From CAVVAY01 sp963746465 (lineage in GTDB: Bacteria > Actinomycetota > Actinomycetes > JACCUZ01), in NCBI GenBank assembly GCA_963746465.1, contig CAVVAY010000005.1, forward strand, positions 1,149,856 through 1,213,855: a stretch of 64,000 nucleotides of DNA, in the 5' to 3' direction. How positions within the stretch are numbered: the stretch's first letter is position 1; each line of letters opens with the position of its first letter. This document shows positions 25,261-32,519 of the stretch, in pieces. The translations under genes were made by a program, and so were the position numbers. A model generated the notes under the pieces. That model searched no databases and was not told where the DNA came from. It saw only the letters and a program-made list of their open reading frames with translations.

Positions 25261-25710
25261 CTAGATCTCCGATTCGTAGACGATGGCCGTGGCGCCGTCG
25301 ATCTTGACGATCTCCACCTGCCGACCGGCCTCGATGCTGGTCGACGGGTCGTAGGTGCGGGCCGACCAGACCTCGCCCTTGAGCTTGATCCGGCCGTTGT
25401 TGCCGTCGACCGGCTCGAGCACCAGACCGAGCTGCCCGACGAGGGCGTCGGTGCCGGTGCGGATCGCGAGCGGCGTGCGCAGGTGGCGCAGCGCGATGGG
25501 ACGGACGACGAACAGCATGGCCACCGAGACGACCAGCGCGACCAGCACCTGCAGGGCGAGGTTGTCGGTCACCATGGCGGTGACGGCGGCGGCCAGCGCA
25601 CCGGTGGCCAGCATCGCGAAGACCAGGTCGAGAGTGGTCACCTCGACGATGCCCAGCAGGACCGCGAGACCGATCCACGCCACCCAGTCGTAGTCCCCGA
25701 ACCCGTCCAC
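25261..25710 (-). CDS. nfeD: NfeD family protein
   Basis: 149 residues from a GTG. Two or three transmembrane helices (WIGLAVLLGIVEVTTLDLVFAM region and LVALVVSVAMLFVV) precede a C-terminal OB-fold (about 85-147: TDALVGQLGLVL, GRIKLKGEVWSAR, VEIVKIDGATAIV). It is the short NfeD type without the ClpP-like protease domain and probably partners the adjoining stomatin. A TAGGAT box (25717-25722, minus) lies 6 nt upstream, so it looks leaderless. Confidence 0.92.
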   Translation of the reverse strand: MDGFGDYDWVAWIGLAVLLGIVEVTTLDLVFAMLATGALAAAVTAMVTDNLALQVLVALVVSVAMLFVVRPIALRHLRTPLAIRTGTDALVGQLGLVLEPVDGNNGRIKLKGEVWSARTYDPSTSIEAGRQVEIVKIDGATAIVYESEI

Positions 25711-25716
25711 GTCGCC

Positions 25717-25722
25717 ATCCTA
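25717..25722 (-). promoter_or_regulatory. -10 box of the nfeD-stomatin operon
   Basis: TAGGAT on the minus strand, 6 nt before the GTG at 25710. Confidence 0.45.
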
Positions 25723-25790
25723 GGGAGAGGACACCCTGACGCCCGGTCCAACGCGCAGTCCGCGCCCCCGGTTCCGCCCGCCGCGCAGTG

Positions 25791-25870
25791 GACCACGTAT
25801 GGCATGTGGGTCGGCACCTTGCCAGGCGCAGGCACCTCGCGAGGTACCCATGCGCCTGCCATACGTGGTC
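25791..25870. repeat. 80-nt nested palindrome (REP/MITE-like or terminator)
   Basis: The outer arms GACCACGTATGGCA (25791-25804) and TGCCATACGTGGTC (25857-25870) match perfectly over 14 bp. Inside, CAGGCGCA (25823-25830) matches TGCGCCTG (25851-25858), TGGGT (25807-25811) matches ACCCA (25846-25850), and ACCTCGCGAGGT (25834-25845) is itself palindromic. GGCACCT occurs twice. It starts 13 bp after the ABC ATPase stop. No second copy is seen in the window. Confidence 0.7.
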
Positions 25871-25882
25871 GAACGGAGCCCG

Positions 25883-26665
25883 TCAGACGGCGCGGGCGGT
25901 CCAGCGGTCGGTGGTGCGGCCGAGCTCGAGGGCCAGGCCGAAGGTCTCGGCCAGGGCGTCGGCCGTGAGGGTGCTGCCGATCGGGCCGGACGCGACGACC
26001 TTTCCGGCGCGCAGCAGCAGCACGTGGGTGAAGCCGGGCGGGATCTCCTCGACGTGGTGCGTGACCAGCACCAGTGCGGGGGCGTCCTCGTCGGCGGCGA
26101 TCAGGCCGAGCCGGCGCACCAGGTCCTCGCGGCCGCCCAGGTCGAGCCCGGCCGCCGGCTCGTCGAGCAGCATGAGCTCGGGGTCGGTCATCAGGGCGCG
26201 TGCGATCTGCACCCGCTTGCGCTCGCCCTCGGACAGGGTCCCGAAGCGGCGCTCGGCGAGATGGGCCACGCCGAGGGCGTCGAGCAGCTCGTCGGCCCGC
26301 GCGGCGTCCATCTCCTCGTACCGCTCGCGCCAGCGGCCCACGACGGCGTACGACGCGGTCAGCACCACGTCGCGCACCGTCTCGCGGGGCGGCAGCCGCT
26401 CGGCCAGGGCCGCGCTGGACAGACCGATCCGCGGCCGTAGCTCGAACACGTCGACCGCGCCCAACGTCTCGCCGAGGACGGACGCGGTGCCCCGGCTCGG
26501 GTGCAGGTTGGCGGCCGCGAGCTGCAGCAGCGTGGTCTTACCGGCACCGTTCGGCCCGAGGACCACCCAGCGCTCGCCCTCGGCGATGTCCCAGTCGAGC
26601 CGGTCGACCAGGGTCGCGCCCTCACGCAGGACGCTCACCTGCGAGAAGTGCAGCACGTCGGACAT
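25883..26665 (-). CDS. ABC transporter ATP-binding protein
   Basis: 260 residues with a single nucleotide-binding domain: Walker A GPNGAGKTT (about 38-46), Q-loop region, signature LSEGERKRVQIARAL, Walker B LMLLDEPAAGLD, and H-loop VTHHVEE. The signature Gly-Gly is replaced by Glu-Gly. It resembles the ModF/YlmA-like stand-alone ATPases with no permease gene nearby. The ATG at 26665 has TAGGTT 7 nt upstream (26673-26678); the long upstream extension of the frame is not real. The transported substrate is unknown. Confidence 0.88.
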   Translation of the reverse strand: MSDVLHFSQVSVLREGATLVDRLDWDIAEGERWVVLGPNGAGKTTLLQLAAANLHPSRGTASVLGETLGAVDVFELRPRIGLSSAALAERLPPRETVRDVVLTASYAVVGRWRERYEEMDAARADELLDALGVAHLAERRFGTLSEGERKRVQIARALMTDPELMLLDEPAAGLDLGGREDLVRRLGLIAADEDAPALVLVTHHVEEIPPGFTHVLLLRAGKVVASGPIGSTLTADALAETFGLALELGRTTDRWTARAV

Positions 26666-26672
26666 GCGGGCC

Positions 26673-26701
26673 AACCTATCCAGCGGCCGGCGACCTACCC
26701 T
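26673..26701. promoter_or_regulatory. Compact divergent leaderless promoters
   Basis: TAGGTT on minus (26673-26678) serves the ABC ATPase and TACCCT on plus (26696-26701) serves the gene at 26709. Each lies 7 nt from its start codon, and only 17 bp separate them, so each -10 falls where the other's -35 would be. Confidence 0.5.
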
Positions 26702-26708
26702 GACCGGC

Positions 26709-27434
26709 GTGCGAGAGCTCCCGAGCTCCGGCCGCCTGGCGGCGTGGGGCAGTGCTGCCCTGCGCGGCGCGGTGAGTCCGGACGACGCCGCTGACCAGGT
26801 GTGCGGCCGGCACGACCCCGCCCACCGGGTCGTCGGGCTGCCCGGCGAGCAGACCACCGTGAACCTGGCCTACGCGTTCGCCCGGCTGCGGTCGCTCGGC
26901 GCCACCGGGCTGCGGCTGGTGCTCCCCCGGCCGGGCGACGCGGCGGGGCTGCCGGGGCCGCCGGCCTTCAACGAGCGGGCCGTCGGCCGGGGTGAGGCCG
27001 TCCTGACAGTCGGCGGGCCCCCGCTCGGGTTGCTCGACGAGACCCGCGGGACCTGGTCGGTGCACCCCGTCGACCTCGACCTGCGGACGCCGAGCTCGCT
27101 GGCCGATGCGGCGAAGGTGCTGCACGGCGTCACCCGCGAGGCGGCCGCCGTCCTGGCTCGGCTCGATGTCGCCCGATGGGAGCCGGCCGCGGCCGAGGTG
27201 CTCGCCGCCCGCTCGCGTTCGGTGCAGCCGGCGCTGCCGGTGTCGGCCGACCCGAGTGCCCACTCGATCCTCGAGCAGGCGTTGCGGATCTCGGCGATCG
27301 TCGACCTCGCGCGGGCCAGCGACGGCGGGGCCATCAGCGCCGGCGAGGCGACCGCTCGGGCGGCCGTGCTGCGCGACCTCGACGACGCGGCGCGCCGCGC
27401 CGTCGAGGCCGCCTGCAGCCCTCCAGCTACCTGA
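26709..27434 (+). CDS. Conserved actinobacterial protein of unknown function
   Basis: 241 residues from a GTG. No transmembrane segment or signal peptide. The sequence RLAAWGSAALRGAVSPDDAAD, VVGLPGEQTTVNLAYAFARLR and a C-terminal Ala-rich helical part (about 150-240) look soluble and globular. I recognise it only as a conserved neighbour of this ABC ATPase type in actinobacteria. It converges with glgA with 3 bp between stops. Confidence 0.75.
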   Translation: MRELPSSGRLAAWGSAALRGAVSPDDAADQVCGRHDPAHRVVGLPGEQTTVNLAYAFARLRSLGATGLRLVLPRPGDAAGLPGPPAFNERAVGRGEAVLTVGGPPLGLLDETRGTWSVHPVDLDLRTPSSLADAAKVLHGVTREAAAVLARLDVARWEPAAAEVLAARSRSVQPALPVSADPSAHSILEQALRISAIVDLARASDGGAISAGEATARAAVLRDLDDAARRAVEAACSPPAT

Positions 27435-27437
27435 GCG

Positions 27438-28619
27438 TCACAGCAGGGTGCGGTAGAGGTCGAGGGTGCGGGTGGCGACCGCGGGCCAGGAGAAGCCCTC
27501 GACCGCGCGGCGCCGGCCGGCCAGGCCCATCTCGCCCGCCCGGTCCGGCTCGGCCAGCACCTTGGACAGCGCGGCGGCCAGGTCGGCCTCGAACCGTGAG
27601 GGGTCGAGCGGGGTCCCGCTGCCGTCCGAGACCTGCTCGATCGGGACCAGCAGCCCGGTCTCGCCGTCGGCGACGACCTCGGGGATGCCGCCGGTCGCGG
27701 TCGCCACCACCGGCACCTCGCAGGCCATCGCCTCGAGATTGACGATGCCCATCGGCTCGTAGACCGAGGGGCAGGCGAAGACCGTGGCGTGGCTCAGGAT
27801 CTGGATGACGTCCGGCTTGGGCAGCATCTCCTGGATCCACACGACCCCGTCTCGGTCGCGGTGCAGCTCCTCGACGAGCATCGTCACCTCGGCGAGGATC
27901 TCCTCGGTGTCAGGTGCGCCGGCGCACAGCACGATCTGGGCCGACGGGTCGAGGGCCAGCGCGGCGCGCAGCAGGTGCGGCAGCCCCTTCTGCCGGGTGA
28001 TCCGGCCGACGAACACGACCGACGGCCGGTCCGGGTCGATGCCGTGCCGGGACAGCACCTCGGTGCCACGGTCGGGCTGGTACTCCTCGGTGTCGATGCC
28101 GTTGTGCAGCACGTGCACCCGGTCCGGCTCGACCTCGGGGTAGCAGCGCAGCACGTCGTCCCGCATCCCCGCCGAGACGGCGATCACGGCGTCGGCCGCC
28201 TCGACCGCGGTCCGCTCTGCCCAGGACGACAAGGCGTAGCCGCCGCCGAGCTGCTCGGCCTTCCACGGCCGCAGCGGCTCCAGGCTGTGGGCGCTCATCA
28301 CGTGCGGGACGCCGTAGAGCAGCTTGGCCAGGTGGCCGGCCGTGTTGGCGTACCAGGTGTGCGAGTGCACCAGGTCCGCACCGTCGCAGCCGGCGACCAT
28401 CGACAGGTCGCTGCCAAGGGTTCGCAGCGCCGGGTTGGCGTCGGTCAACGCCTCCGGCACGCCGTACGCCGTGACGCCGGGCTCGTCCCGCGGTGCCCCC
28501 ATGCAGTGCACCCGCACGTCGACGAGGCGTCTCAGCTCTCGGGCCAGGTACTCGACGTGGACGCCCGCGCCTCCGTAGACCTCGGGCGGGTACTCGCGGG
28601 TGAGCAGGTCGACGCGCAT
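27438..28619 (-). CDS. glgA: GlgA-type glycogen synthase / maltose-1-phosphate synthase (GlgM)
   Basis: 393 residues. A GT-B glycosyltransferase: the N-terminal VDLLTREYPPEVYGGAGVHVE contains the glycine loop, then HSHTWYANTAGHLAKLL, VFVGRITRQKGLPHLLRA for the donor domain, and the E-x7-E motif region SVYEPMGIVNLEAMAC. The 390-residue size and motifs fit the actinobacterial GT4 type, which in mycobacteria makes maltose-1-phosphate from ADP-glucose and glucose-1-phosphate, rather than classical GT5 GlgA. It is divergent from glgC, which supplies ADP-glucose. A CACAAT box is 6 nt upstream. Confidence 0.92.
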   Translation of the reverse strand: MRVDLLTREYPPEVYGGAGVHVEYLARELRRLVDVRVHCMGAPRDEPGVTAYGVPEALTDANPALRTLGSDLSMVAGCDGADLVHSHTWYANTAGHLAKLLYGVPHVMSAHSLEPLRPWKAEQLGGGYALSSWAERTAVEAADAVIAVSAGMRDDVLRCYPEVEPDRVHVLHNGIDTEEYQPDRGTEVLSRHGIDPDRPSVVFVGRITRQKGLPHLLRAALALDPSAQIVLCAGAPDTEEILAEVTMLVEELHRDRDGVVWIQEMLPKPDVIQILSHATVFACPSVYEPMGIVNLEAMACEVPVVATATGGIPEVVADGETGLLVPIEQVSDGSGTPLDPSRFEADLAAALSKVLAEPDRAGEMGLAGRRRAVEGFSWPAVATRTLDLYRTLL

Positions 28620-28625
28620 GGACGA

Positions 28626-28658
28626 ATTGTGGTTGCCACGGGCCCGCAGGGATAGCGT
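28626..28658. promoter_or_regulatory. Shared 45-bp divergent promoter of glgA and glgC
   Basis: CACAAT on minus (28626-28631) is 6 nt from the glgA ATG, and TAGCGT on plus (28653-28658) is 6 nt from the glgC ATG. Both mRNAs would be leaderless and the two RNA polymerases would compete. Confidence 0.5.
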
Positions 28659-28664
28659 TCGGGC

Positions 28665-29897
28665 ATGCCGGATCGGATCCTGTCCATCGTGCTCGCCGGC
28701 GGCGAGGGCAAGCGCCTGATGCCGCTGACCGCCGACCGCGCCAAGCCTGCTGTCCCGTTCGGAGGGATCTACCGGCTCATCGACTTCGTCCTGTCGAACC
28801 TCGTCAACGGCGGATACCGGAAGATCGTGGTGCTCACCCAGTACAAGAGCCACAGCCTCGACCGGCACGTCGCCGGCACCTGGCGGCTCTCGACGATGCT
28901 CGGCAACTACATCGCGCCGGTCCCCGCCCAGCAACGCCTGGGTCCGCGGTGGTTCGCCGGCTCGGCCGACGCGATCTACCAGAGCCTCAACCTGATCGGC
29001 GACGAGAAGCCGAGCCACGTCATCGTCTTCGGGGCCGACCACATCTACCGCATGGACCCGAGCCAGATGGTGGCCCAGCACATCGAGTCCGGCGCCGGCG
29101 TGACGGTGGCGGCGATCCGCCAGCCGATCGCCCTCGCCGACCAGTTCGGTGTCATCGAGACGGCCAACGACCGTCGGGTGATCGCCGCCTTCCGAGAGAA
29201 GCCGACCGACGCGGTCGGCCTGTCCGACGATCCGGAGCAGGTCTACGCGTCGATGGGCAACTACGTCTTCTCCACCGACGTGCTCATCGACGCACTGCGC
29301 AAGGACGCGCTGGACCCGAGCAGCAAGCACGACATGGGCGGCAACATCATCCCGATGCTCGTCGAGAGCGGTCAGGCCCAGGTCTACGACTTCCGCGACA
29401 ACGACGTGGCCGGATCGACAGCCCGCGACAAGGACTACTGGCGGGACGTCGGCACGCTCGACGCGTTCTACGACGCGCACTCCGACCTGATCGCGTTGCA
29501 CCCTGTCTTCAACCTCTACAACAAGGACTGGCCGATCTACACCTCGCACGAGCCGCTCCCACCGGCGAAGTTCGTCCACGACGAGGCAGGCCGGGTCGGC
29601 CACGCCGTCAACTCGTTCGTCTCCAGCGGCGCGGTGGTCTCCGGCGCCCGGGTCGACGGGTCGATCCTGTCGCCCTGGGTGACGGTGCACTCCTGGGCCG
29701 AGGTCACCGGCAGCGTGCTGATGAACAACGTCGTGATCGGGCGCAACGCCGTGGTCCGCAACGCGATCCTCGACAAGAACGTCGTCGTCCCTGAGGGCGC
29801 CCGGGTCGGTGTCGACCAGGAGGAGGACAAGGCCCGCGGCTTCGTCGTCTCCGAGGGCGGCATCACCGTGGTCGGCAAGGGTCAGCGGGTCTCCTAG
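28665..29897 (+). CDS. glgC: Glucose-1-phosphate adenylyltransferase
   Basis: 410 residues. The nucleotide-binding start is VLAGGEGKRLMPLTADRAKPA, followed by GTADAIYQ-like AGSADAIYQSLNLI, the metal Asp in FGADHIYRMD, and the substrate loop FREKP. The C-terminus is a left-handed beta-helix (GSILSPWVTVHSWAEVTGSV onwards). It makes ADP-glucose from ATP and glucose-1-phosphate for the divergent glycogen/maltosyl pathway. The next gene, serB, starts 5 bp after its stop. Confidence 0.96.
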   Translation: MPDRILSIVLAGGEGKRLMPLTADRAKPAVPFGGIYRLIDFVLSNLVNGGYRKIVVLTQYKSHSLDRHVAGTWRLSTMLGNYIAPVPAQQRLGPRWFAGSADAIYQSLNLIGDEKPSHVIVFGADHIYRMDPSQMVAQHIESGAGVTVAAIRQPIALADQFGVIETANDRRVIAAFREKPTDAVGLSDDPEQVYASMGNYVFSTDVLIDALRKDALDPSSKHDMGGNIIPMLVESGQAQVYDFRDNDVAGSTARDKDYWRDVGTLDAFYDAHSDLIALHPVFNLYNKDWPIYTSHEPLPPAKFVHDEAGRVGHAVNSFVSSGAVVSGARVDGSILSPWVTVHSWAEVTGSVLMNNVVIGRNAVVRNAILDKNVVVPEGARVGVDQEEDKARGFVVSEGGITVVGKGQRVS

Positions 29898-29902
29898 CAG
29901 CG

Positions 29903-31126
29903 ATGGTCAGCACCCCTCCCGCAGCCGGCGCGCTGCTCGTCACCGTGACCGGCCGCGACCGGCCGGGGGTGACGTCGAGCCTGTTCGACGCCCTGGCCGG
30001 GGTCGACGCGGCGGTCGTCGACGTGGAGCAGGTCGTGATCCGCGGCCGGTTGGTCCTCGGTGTGCTGCTGCGCGCCGCCAGGTCCGCCGAGCCCCGGGTC
30101 CGGCAGGCACTTGAGGTGGCACTGACGCCGCTCGGCATGGACGTCGAGGTGCAGGCCGGACCGGTTGACGACGGCCCGCAGCGCACCGGACGCAGCCACG
30201 TGACCGTGCTCGGCCATCCGCTCAAGCCCGCGGCCATGGGGGGCATCGCCGGCTGCATCGCCGACTACGGCGGCAACATCGACCGGATCGTGCGCATCGC
30301 GCGCTACCCGGTGACCGCCGTCCAGCTCGAGGTGTCCGGCGCTGACCCGGTGCTGCTGCGCCAGCAGCTCGCCCTGACCGCCGCCGCCCTGGGTGTGGAC
30401 GTGGCGGTCGAGCGCTCCGGGCTGCACCGGCGAGCCAAGCGGCTGGTGGTGATGGACGTCGACTCGACCCTCGTGCAGGGCGAGGTCATCGAGATGCTCG
30501 GCGAGCACGCCGGCCGCGCCGCGGAGGTCGCCGAGATCACCGAGGCAGCGATGCGCGGCGAGCTGGACTTCGCCGACTCGTTGCGGGCCCGGGTGCGGCT
30601 GCTCGCCGGTCTGGAGGTGGCGGCACTCGACGACGTACGCCGGGACCTGCAGCTGGCCCGGGGCGCCCGCACCTTCGTGCGCACCCTCAAGCGGCTCGAC
30701 TACCGGATCGCGATCGTCAGCGGTGGCTTCACCCAGGTCACCGACGCGCTGGTGGCCGACCTGGGCCTCGACTACTCGGCGGCGAACACCTTGGAGGTCG
30801 TCGACGGCCGCCTCACCGGTGAGCTGCTCGGCCCGCTGGTCGACCGGGCCGGCAAGGCCGAGGCCCTGGAACGGTTCGCCCTGGAGGCCGGAGTGCCGGT
30901 GTCGCAGACGGTCGCGATCGGCGACGGAGCCAACGACCTCGACATGTTGGCTCGGGCCGGCCTGGGCATCGCCTACAACGCGAAGCCGGTGGTACGGGTG
31001 GCGGCCGACGCCGCGCTGAACGTGCCGTACCTGGACGCGATCCTGTTCCTGCTCGGCATCTCGCGCGAGGAGATCGAGGACGCCGACGCGGCCGAGGGGC
31101 TGCAGGTCCTTAAGCCGCCCACCTGA
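29903..31126 (+). CDS. serB: Phosphoserine phosphatase with two N-terminal ACT domains
   Basis: 407 residues. Two ACT-like domains (about 8-80 and 95-170) precede a HAD phosphatase: nucleophile Asp185 and Asp187 in VMDVDSTLVQGEVIEML, motif II VSGGFTQV, Lys in DRAGKAE, and motif IV AIGDGANDLDML. This matches the mycobacterial SerB2 layout, where ACT domains bind serine. It completes serine synthesis from phosphoserine. It follows glgC by 5 bp and is probably read on the same transcript. Confidence 0.95.
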   Translation: MVSTPPAAGALLVTVTGRDRPGVTSSLFDALAGVDAAVVDVEQVVIRGRLVLGVLLRAARSAEPRVRQALEVALTPLGMDVEVQAGPVDDGPQRTGRSHVTVLGHPLKPAAMGGIAGCIADYGGNIDRIVRIARYPVTAVQLEVSGADPVLLRQQLALTAAALGVDVAVERSGLHRRAKRLVVMDVDSTLVQGEVIEMLGEHAGRAAEVAEITEAAMRGELDFADSLRARVRLLAGLEVAALDDVRRDLQLARGARTFVRTLKRLDYRIAIVSGGFTQVTDALVADLGLDYSAANTLEVVDGRLTGELLGPLVDRAGKAEALERFALEAGVPVSQTVAIGDGANDLDMLARAGLGIAYNAKPVVRVAADAALNVPYLDAILFLLGISREEIEDADAAEGLQVLKPPT

Positions 31127-31135
31127 CCGGAGTCG

Positions 31136-31597
31136 TCAGCGGGGCGGCTGCCAGAGCTCACGGAGCCGGCCCAGGCCGTCGGTGAGCTCGACGACGGCCA
31201 CGGCGCCGGGACGCATGCCGTGCAGGTCACCGGTGAGGTTCATGACGACCTGCTCGAGGGTCGGGTTGTGCCCCACGACCACCTGGACAGGCACCTCGGT
31301 GGCCCCCACATGAGCGACCACCTCGCGGGCGCCGGCCTGGTAGAGGTCCCGCGCGACCACGAGCTCGGCGGCCTCGGGCAACGAGGGCGCCATCGCCGAC
31401 CAGGTCTGCTGGGCCCGGGTGGCCGACGACACCCACACCTGGTCGACCCGGTCGACCTGCCCCGCCAGCCACCGGCCGGCCTCGGTCGCAGCGCTCTGCC
31501 CGCGACTGGTCAGGCGACGGTCGTGGTCGCTGCCCTCCTCGCCGCTCTCGGCCTTCCCGTGCCGGACCAGGACGACCAGCCGCGACGCGCTCTCCAT
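31136..31597 (-). CDS. SixA-like histidine phosphatase
   Basis: 153 residues. The phosphohistidine motif LVRHGKAE is near residue 10, with RRLTSRGQSAA after it, SSATRAQQTW in the middle, and the second catalytic His in VVGHNPTLEQV. It belongs to the short phosphoglycerate-mutase-like SixA branch, which removes phosphate from proteins or small molecules. The ATG at 31597 is preferred because a CACGAT box (31605-31610) lies 7 nt upstream and overlaps the alternative ATG at 31606. Divergent from the cyanophycinase. Confidence 0.88.
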   Translation of the reverse strand: MESASRLVVLVRHGKAESGEEGSDHDRRLTSRGQSAATEAGRWLAGQVDRVDQVWVSSATRAQQTWSAMAPSLPEAAELVVARDLYQAGAREVVAHVGATEVPVQVVVGHNPTLEQVVMNLTGDLHGMRPGAVAVVELTDGLGRLRELWQPPR

Positions 31598-31604
31598 GGC
31601 GCCC

Positions 31605-31636
31605 ATCGTGCCCCGAGCCATGGCGCCCTCTACGCT
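31605..31636. promoter_or_regulatory. Divergent promoters of the SixA and cyanophycinase genes
   Basis: CACGAT on minus (31605-31610) is 7 nt from the SixA ATG, and TACGCT on plus (31631-31636) is 7 nt from the GTG at 31644. Confidence 0.45.
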
Positions 31637-31643
31637 CGGGCCC

Positions 31644-32519
31644 GTGCCCTCGCGACCTGTCACCCCGGTTCCGGCCGGAACGCTGTGCGTGATCGGCGGG
31701 GCTGAGGACCGCACCGGCTCCCGCGTGGTGCTGCGCGAGTTCGTGCGGCTGGCCGGCGGCGCCGGCGCCCGGATCGCCGTGGTCGCCACGGCGTCCGCGC
31801 TGGGCGACGAGATCCTCGACGAGTACGAGCAGACCTTCCTGGCCCTGGGCGCCGGCAGCGTGCTGCGGTCGCGGCCGGCCAGCCGGGCAGACGCCGACGA
31901 CCCGGAGATCGCGGCCGCGCTGGCGGACGTCGATGCCGTGTTCATGACCGGGGGCAACCAGCTCAAGCTCACCCAGATCGTCGGCGGCACGAGGTTCGGT
32001 GACGCCGTGCGGTCGGCGTACCAGCGGGGCGCGCTCGTCGGTGGCACCTCGGCCGGCGCGAGCGCCGTCAGCGAGCACATGATCGCCTTCGGCGAGGAGT
32101 CGGACACCCCGCGGCAGGGCGTCACGGCGTCGGCCGCCGGTCTCGGCCTGCTGCCGGACGTCATCGTCGACCAGCACTTCTCGCAGCGGAACCGCTACGG
32201 CCGGCTGCTCTCGCTGGTGGCCCGCTCGCCACGGCTGCTCGGACTCGGCGTCGACGAGGACACCGCTGCCGTCGTCCGCGGCGGTCACCTGCTCGAGGTG
32301 GTCGGCGCCGGGTGCGTCTTCGTGGCCGACGGGTCCGGCTGCGTCAGCGACGCTCACATCGCCGAGCTCGGGGCGCCGCTGCTCGTCTCGGGTGTCGTCG
32401 TGCACACGCTGCCGTCCGGTGCCCGGTTCGACCTGGCCCAGCGCCGCCTCGTCGACTTCCACGAGGAGCACCTGGCCCACCAGATCAGCAGCCGGCCGCA
32501 GGAGGACGACGTCCAGTGA
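31644..32519 (+). CDS. cphB: Cyanophycinase
   Basis: 291 residues, peptidase family S51. Visible family features are TLCVIGGAEDR at the start, VDAVFMTGGNQLKLTQ, the nucleophile elbow GGTSAGASAVSEHM (Ser in TSAGAS), and DQHFSQRNRYGRL. It releases beta-Asp-Arg dipeptides from cyanophycin. The GTG at 31644 is chosen over ATG 31620 because of the TACGCT box. It overlaps cphA by 4 bp (GTGA), so polymer synthesis and breakdown are coupled in one operon. No isoaspartyl dipeptidase is in the window. Confidence 0.94.
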   Translation: MPSRPVTPVPAGTLCVIGGAEDRTGSRVVLREFVRLAGGAGARIAVVATASALGDEILDEYEQTFLALGAGSVLRSRPASRADADDPEIAAALADVDAVFMTGGNQLKLTQIVGGTRFGDAVRSAYQRGALVGGTSAGASAVSEHMIAFGEESDTPRQGVTASAAGLGLLPDVIVDQHFSQRNRYGRLLSLVARSPRLLGLGVDEDTAAVVRGGHLLEVVGAGCVFVADGSGCVSDAHIAELGAPLLVSGVVVHTLPSGARFDLAQRRLVDFHEEHLAHQISSRPQEDDVQ

